Positions 22,726 to 25,765 of a stretch of DNA of 25,765 nt are shown here, piece after piece (position 1 is the first letter of the stretch; every line of letters starts with the position of its first letter). The stretch spans positions 1 to 25,765 of the forward strand of contig JBBQWS010000048.1 of assembly GCA_038210415.1 (NCBI GenBank), read 5' to 3'. The position numbers and the translations under genes were made by a program. Source of the DNA: JBBQWS01 sp038210415. GTDB lineage: Bacteria > Actinomycetota > Actinomycetes > Prado026. The notes below the pieces were generated by a model. It was not told where the DNA came from, ran no database searches, and worked only from the letters and a program-made list of their open reading frames with translations.

Positions 22726-23381
22726 CGAGCGGCCTGACGATCGACGATGTCTCGTTGTCGTACGACGGGCTGCCGTTGCTCGACCGGGTCCGGCTGCAGG
22801 TGGCACCCGACGAGGTGGTCTGCCTGCTCGGGCCGAGCGGATCGGGCAAGTCCAGCCTCCTGCAGATCGTCGCCGGGCTGCTGCCCCCGGACGCTGGGAC
22901 GGTCCGCTGGGACGGTGTCGACCAGGCGGGCGTGCCCCCGCACCGACGCGGGATCGGGCTCGTGTTCCAGTCGGCGCTGCTCTTCCCACACCTGGGTGTG
23001 GCCGACAACGTCGGCTACGCGCTGCGCTTCGGCGAACTCCCCCCGGCCGCCCGGCGCGACCGCGTGACCGAGCTGCTGGCGCTGGTCGACCTCGAAGGGT
23101 TCGACGACCGATCGATCTCGACGTTGTCCGGGGGAGAGGCGCAGCGGGTGGCGCTGGCCAGGGCGCTCGCGCCGCGGCCCCGGCTGCTCCTGCTCGACGA
23201 GCCGTTCGGTGCGCTGGACCGCGAGCTGCGTGACCGGCTCGCCCACGACGTCCGGTCGCTGCTGCACCGGCTGGGCACTCCGGCGGTCCATGTCACCCAC
23301 GACCTCACCGAGGCCGAGCTCGTCGGTGACCGGATCGTGCGGCTGGCCGAGCTGATGGGCGGTGGCGCCCGCCCGGTTTGA
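22722..23381 (+). CDS. thiQ: Thiamine ABC transporter ATP-binding protein
   Basis: 219-residue ABC ATPase that powers thiamine import. Walker A GPSGSGKSS at residues 37-45, Q-loop in LVFQSALLFPHL, signature LSGGEAQRVALARAL, Walker B LLLLDEPFGALD and the switch histidine in VHVTHDLTEAE. The short length, with no regulatory domain after the core, is usual for ThiQ. The substrate assignment rests on the neighbours thiB and thiP and the TPP riboswitch, since ABC ATPases of spermidine, iron and molybdate systems look alike. The stop codon lies within the -35 element of the next promoter. Confidence 0.93.
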   Translation: MTSGLTIDDVSLSYDGLPLLDRVRLQVAPDEVVCLLGPSGSGKSSLLQIVAGLLPPDAGTVRWDGVDQAGVPPHRRGIGLVFQSALLFPHLGVADNVGYALRFGELPPAARRDRVTELLALVDLEGFDDRSISTLSGGEAQRVALARALAPRPRLLLLDEPFGALDRELRDRLAHDVRSLLHRLGTPAVHVTHDLTEAELVGDRIVRLAELMGGGARPV

Positions 23382-23407
23382 CCCTCGCACCACCGCCGCC
23401 GTACCCT
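23378..23407 (+). promoter_or_regulatory. Probable rplU-rpmA promoter
   Basis: TTGACC (23378-23383), 18-bp spacer, TACCCT (23402-23407). The best -35/-10 pair in the window. The -35 hexamer contains the thiQ stop codon. Predicted start at about 23413-23415 gives a leader of about 85 nt. Confidence 0.65.
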
Positions 23408-23444
23408 GGCCCTTCGGCGTGCAGCGCGCGCCGCGTTCGTCCGC

Positions 23445-23458
23445 GCCCTGCTCAGGGC
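23445..23458 (+). other. Hairpin in the rplU leader
   Basis: GCCCTG-CT-CAGGGC, a perfect 6-bp inverted repeat in the 5' leader of rplU, about 40 nt before the start codon. L21 leaders in other phyla are structured; I cannot match this one to a known class. Confidence 0.4.
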
Positions 23459-23498
23459 CGCTGGGCGCCCGTCGAACGAGCAAGTTGGGAGCACCTCG

Positions 23499-23810
23499 GT
23501 GTACGCGATCGTCCGTGCCGGTGGACGCCAGGAGAAGGTCGCTGTCGGCGACGTCCTCGAGGTCGACCGTCTTCAGGGTGAGGCTGGCTCCTCCGTCCAG
23601 TTCCCGGCTCTTCTGCTCGTCGACGGAGACACCGTCACCAGTGACGCGACGGCACTCGCCGGCGTCACGGTGACCGGTGAGATCGTGGCGGCGACCAAGG
23701 GCCCCAAGATCACGATCCTGAAGTACAAGAACAAGACCGGCTACCGCAAGAAGCAGGGACACCGTCAGAAGCTGACCGTGGTCAAGGTCACCGGCATCGA
23801 GACGAAGTAG
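23499..23810 (+). CDS. rplU: 50S ribosomal protein L21
   Basis: 103 residues, the standard length. Begins MYAIVRAGGRQEKVAVGDVLEVDRL and ends with the basic KYKNKTGYRKKQGHRQ segment that contacts 23S rRNA, then LTVVKVTGIETK. GTG 23499 has GGGAG about 7 nt upstream. rpmA follows after 11 bp. Confidence 0.98.
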   Translation: MYAIVRAGGRQEKVAVGDVLEVDRLQGEAGSSVQFPALLLVDGDTVTSDATALAGVTVTGEIVAATKGPKITILKYKNKTGYRKKQGHRQKLTVVKVTGIETK

Positions 23811-23821
23811 GGGGCTGACTC

Positions 23822-24076
23822 ATGGCACACAAGAAGGGCGCATCCTCCACCCGCAACGGGCGCGACTCCAACTCCCAGCGGCTCGGTGTCAAGCGGTTCG
23901 GCGGGCAGGTCGTCAACGCCGGCGAGATCATCGTCCGCCAGCGGGGCACCCACTTCCACCCCGGCGTCAACGTCGGTCGGGGCGGTGACGACACCCTGTT
24001 CGCCCTCGCTGCGGGCGCGGTCGAGTTCGGTACCCGTCGCGGCCGTCGGGTCGTCAACATCGTCGTCGCCGAGTAG
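23822..24076 (+). CDS. rpmA: 50S ribosomal protein L27
   Basis: 84 residues, standard length. MAHKKGASSTRNGRDSNSQRLGVKRFGGQ is the N-terminal extension that reaches toward the peptidyl-transferase centre; it begins directly with MAHKKG, without the cleavable N-terminal peptide known from Firmicutes L27. RGTHFHPGVNVGRGGDDTLFAL follows. The ATG lies 11 bp after rplU. Confidence 0.98.
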   Translation: MAHKKGASSTRNGRDSNSQRLGVKRFGGQVVNAGEIIVRQRGTHFHPGVNVGRGGDDTLFALAAGAVEFGTRRGRRVVNIVVAE

Positions 24077-24102
24077 CGCCGCACCGTCGTCCACGACGTA
24101 GC

Positions 24103-24137
24103 CGAGGGCGGGCCCGGATGATCCGGTGCCGCCCTCG
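24103..24137 (+). terminator. Strong hairpin after rpmA, probable terminator or attenuator
   Basis: A 9-bp outer stem CGAGGGCGG/CCGCCCTCG (24103-24111 with 24129-24137) encloses a second stem CCGGA/TCCGG (24114-24118 with 24122-24126). A weak T-containing run (TCGTCGTTT) follows. It lies 26 nt past the rpmA stop and 57 nt before obgE, so it may end the ribosomal-protein mRNA or reduce read-through into obgE. Confidence 0.65.
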
Positions 24138-24194
24138 TCGTCGTTTCTGGCACCACCCGCCCAGCTGCACCGGGCCGAGCAAGGAGGCGTCGCC

Positions 24195-25544
24195 GTGACC
24201 ACGTTCGTGGACCGGGTCGTCCTGCACGTCTCCGCCGGCTCCGGCGGCCACGGCTGCGCATCGGTGCACCGGGAGAAGTTCAAGCCGCTGGGCGGGCCCG
24301 ACGGTGGCAACGGCGGGCGCGGCGGTGACGTCACCCTCGTCGTCGACCCTCAGGTGACCACGCTCCTCGACTACCACCACGGCCCGCACCGCAAGGCCAC
24401 CAACGGCAAGCCCGGGCAAGGCGACCACCGCAGCGGCGCCAACGGCGACGACCTCACCCTCGGCGTGCCCGACGGCACCGTGGTGACCGCTGCCGACGGC
24501 ACCGCCCTGGCCGACCTCGTCGGGGTCGGCGCGAAGTACGTCGTGGCCCAGGGCGGGCGTGGCGGCCTCGGCAACGCCTCGCTGGCCTCTCCCCGGCGCA
24601 AGGCTCCCGGATTCGCGCTGCTCGGCGAGCCCGGCGACGCCCGGGACGTCGTGCTCGAGCTCAAGACCGTCGCCGACGTCGGGCTGGTCGGGTTCCCGAG
24701 CGCCGGCAAGTCCAGCATCGTCGCCGCGATCTCGGCGGCGCGGCCGAAGATCGCCGACTACCCGTTCACCACGCTGGTGCCCAACCTCGGCGTCGTCGAA
24801 GCCGGCGACACCCGCTACACCGTTGCCGACGTGCCGGGGCTGATCCCCGGTGCGAGCCAGGGCAAGGGTCTCGGCCTGGAGTTCCTGCGCCACATCGAGC
24901 GCTGTGCGGCGCTGGTGCACGTGCTCGACTGCGCCACGCTCGACCCGGGGCGCGACCCGATCAGTGACCTCGACGTGATCGAGGAGGAGCTCGCTGCCTA
25001 CGGCGGCCTGGCCGACCGGCCGCGCCTCGTGGCGCTCAACAAGATCGACGTTCCCGAGGCGCGCGAGCTCGCCGACCTGGTGACCGAGGAGCTGCGGGCG
25101 CGCGGTCTCACGGTCGTCGAGGTCAGCGCCGCCAGCCATGAGGGGCTACGCGCCCTCTCGTTCGCCATGGCCGAGGTCGTGGCCGCGGCCCGCGCGGCGG
25201 CGCCGGCCCCGGAGGCCACCCGGATCGTGCTGCGGCCCAAGGCGGTCGACGACAGCGGGTTCGAGATCACCGTCGAGGACGGCTACTACGTGATCCGCGG
25301 CGAGAAGCCCGAGCGCTGGGTACGCCAGACCGACTTCTCCAACGACGAGGCCGTGGGTTACCTCGCCGAACGCCTCGCCCGCCTCGGCATCGAGGACGCC
25401 CTGCGGGCTGCCGGCGCTCAGCCCGGTGACGACGTCGTCATCGGCGGTGAGGGCGGGGTCGTGTTCGACTGGGAACCCTCGCTGGACGCCGGGGCCGAGC
25501 ACCTGGGGCCCCGAGGCACGGACACGCGGCTCGAGGGACGGTAG
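24195..25544 (+). CDS. obgE: GTPase Obg (ribosome-associated)
   Basis: 449-residue essential GTPase linked to large-subunit assembly and stress responses. The Gly-rich Obg domain occupies residues 1-157 (GGPDGGNGGRGGDV, KATNGKPGQGDHRSGANG). The G domain has G1 GFPSAGKSS (166-174), switch region DYPFTTLVPNLG, G3 DVPGLIPGA and G4 NKID (282-285), with SAAS as G5. A C-terminal OCT domain (about 340-415; VTVEDGYYVIRGEKPERWVRQTDFSN) and a short charged tail follow, as in actinobacterial Obg. GTG 24195 is chosen because of AAGGAGG 7 nt upstream; the frame is open to 24126 without family similarity. Confidence 0.97.
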   Translation: MTTFVDRVVLHVSAGSGGHGCASVHREKFKPLGGPDGGNGGRGGDVTLVVDPQVTTLLDYHHGPHRKATNGKPGQGDHRSGANGDDLTLGVPDGTVVTAADGTALADLVGVGAKYVVAQGGRGGLGNASLASPRRKAPGFALLGEPGDARDVVLELKTVADVGLVGFPSAGKSSIVAAISAARPKIADYPFTTLVPNLGVVEAGDTRYTVADVPGLIPGASQGKGLGLEFLRHIERCAALVHVLDCATLDPGRDPISDLDVIEEELAAYGGLADRPRLVALNKIDVPEARELADLVTEELRARGLTVVEVSAASHEGLRALSFAMAEVVAAARAAAPAPEATRIVLRPKAVDDSGFEITVEDGYYVIRGEKPERWVRQTDFSNDEAVGYLAERLARLGIEDALRAAGAQPGDDVVIGGEGGVVFDWEPSLDAGAEHLGPRGTDTRLEGR

Positions 25545-25548
25545 GCCC

Positions 25549-25765
25549 GTGCGAGAGGTCGTCCGAAGCGCCAGACGCATCGTCGTCAAGGTCGGTTCCT
25601 CGTCGCTCACCACCGTTCGCGGCGGCATCGACGACGCGCGGGTCGACGCCCTCGTCGACGTGCTGGCCGGCCGGGTGGTCGGCGGGTGCGAGCTGGTCCT
25701 GGTGTCGTCCGGCGCGATCGCTGCCGGCCTGGCGCCGCTCGGGCTCACCGCACGGCCGCGTGACC
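25549..25765 (+). CDS. proB: Glutamate 5-kinase (5' part, cut by the window edge)
   Basis: First enzyme of proline synthesis, phosphorylating glutamate. Only 72 codons are visible. VREVVRSARRIVVKVGSSSL gives the amino-acid-kinase N-terminal strand and phosphate loop (KVGSSSLT), and LVSSGAIAAGLAPLGL is the glutamate-kinase signature. GTG 25549 lies 4 bp after the obgE stop, and the obgE-proB order is typical of many bacteria. The C-terminal part, including any PUA domain, is outside the window. Confidence 0.95.
   Translation, partial: MREVVRSARRIVVKVGSSSLTTVRGGIDDARVDALVDVLAGRVVGGCELVLVSSGAIAAGLAPLGLTARPRD

Noticed and set aside
24126..24194. Longer N-terminus for Obg
   Set aside because: The extra 23 residues are not Obg-like, and AAGGAGG lies directly before GTG 24195.

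Overview
The window is a GC-rich chromosomal segment with dense coding and short intergenic gaps (none reaches 300 bases). Gene content and order point to an actinomycete: clpX, valS, folC, DUF4233, ndk, mreBCD, mrdA, rodA, a B12-type radical SAM gene, a DUF2344 gene, rne/rng, rplU, rpmA, obgE, proB. Frequent GTG starts, TANNNT boxes placed 7-8 nt before start codons, and 4-bp GTGA/ATGA gene overlaps fit the same group. A member of Propionibacteriales/Nocardioidaceae is my guess from protein flavour only. I see no rRNA, tRNA, insertion sequence, phage gene or CRISPR array.

Layout. (1) 1-892: the 3' part of clpX on the + strand. (2) 889-5143, all on the - strand: valS, followed by two small membrane-anchored proteins of unknown function that look like diverged paralogues. 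The distal one is split by an apparent one-base frameshift. (3) 5144-5197: a 54-bp divergent promoter region between valS and folC; both genes look leaderless. (4) 5198-7332: folC, a DUF4233 membrane protein and ndk. (5) 7435-13541: the rod/cell-wall elongation cluster mreB-mreC-mreD-mrdA(PBP2)-rodA, closed by a long hairpin element at 13547-13630. (6) 13664-16922: three overlapping genes, a TIGR03960-type radical SAM protein, a HIT-like protein and a DUF2344 protein, followed by rne/rng (17037-19841) with a structured leader and a very long disordered N-terminus. (7) 19842-23381: a TPP riboswitch driving thiB-thiP-thiQ, a thiamine ABC importer. This block sits between rne and rplU, where the conserved actinobacterial order usually has nothing. 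(8) 23382-25765: rplU-rpmA with their own promoter and a terminator-like hairpin, then obgE and the start of proB.

How the genes work together. MreB, MreC, MreD, PBP2 and RodA form the elongasome: cytoskeletal filament, periplasmic scaffold, membrane partner, transpeptidase and SEDS glycosyltransferase. The radical SAM/HIT-like/DUF2344 cassette is translationally coupled and lies beside RNase E/G and ribosomal protein genes. An RNA-related role is therefore plausible, but the chemistry is unknown. The thi block is a self-contained regulated transport unit: its Shine-Dalgarno sequence is part of the riboswitch aptamer itself.

Most of the window is conserved housekeeping DNA. The parts most worth a second look are the clpX-valS paralogue pair with its frameshift, the rodA 3' hairpin whose complementarity depends on G.U pairs in only one strand's RNA, the riboswitch and inserted thi locus, and the three-gene radical SAM cassette with an unusual HIT-like member.
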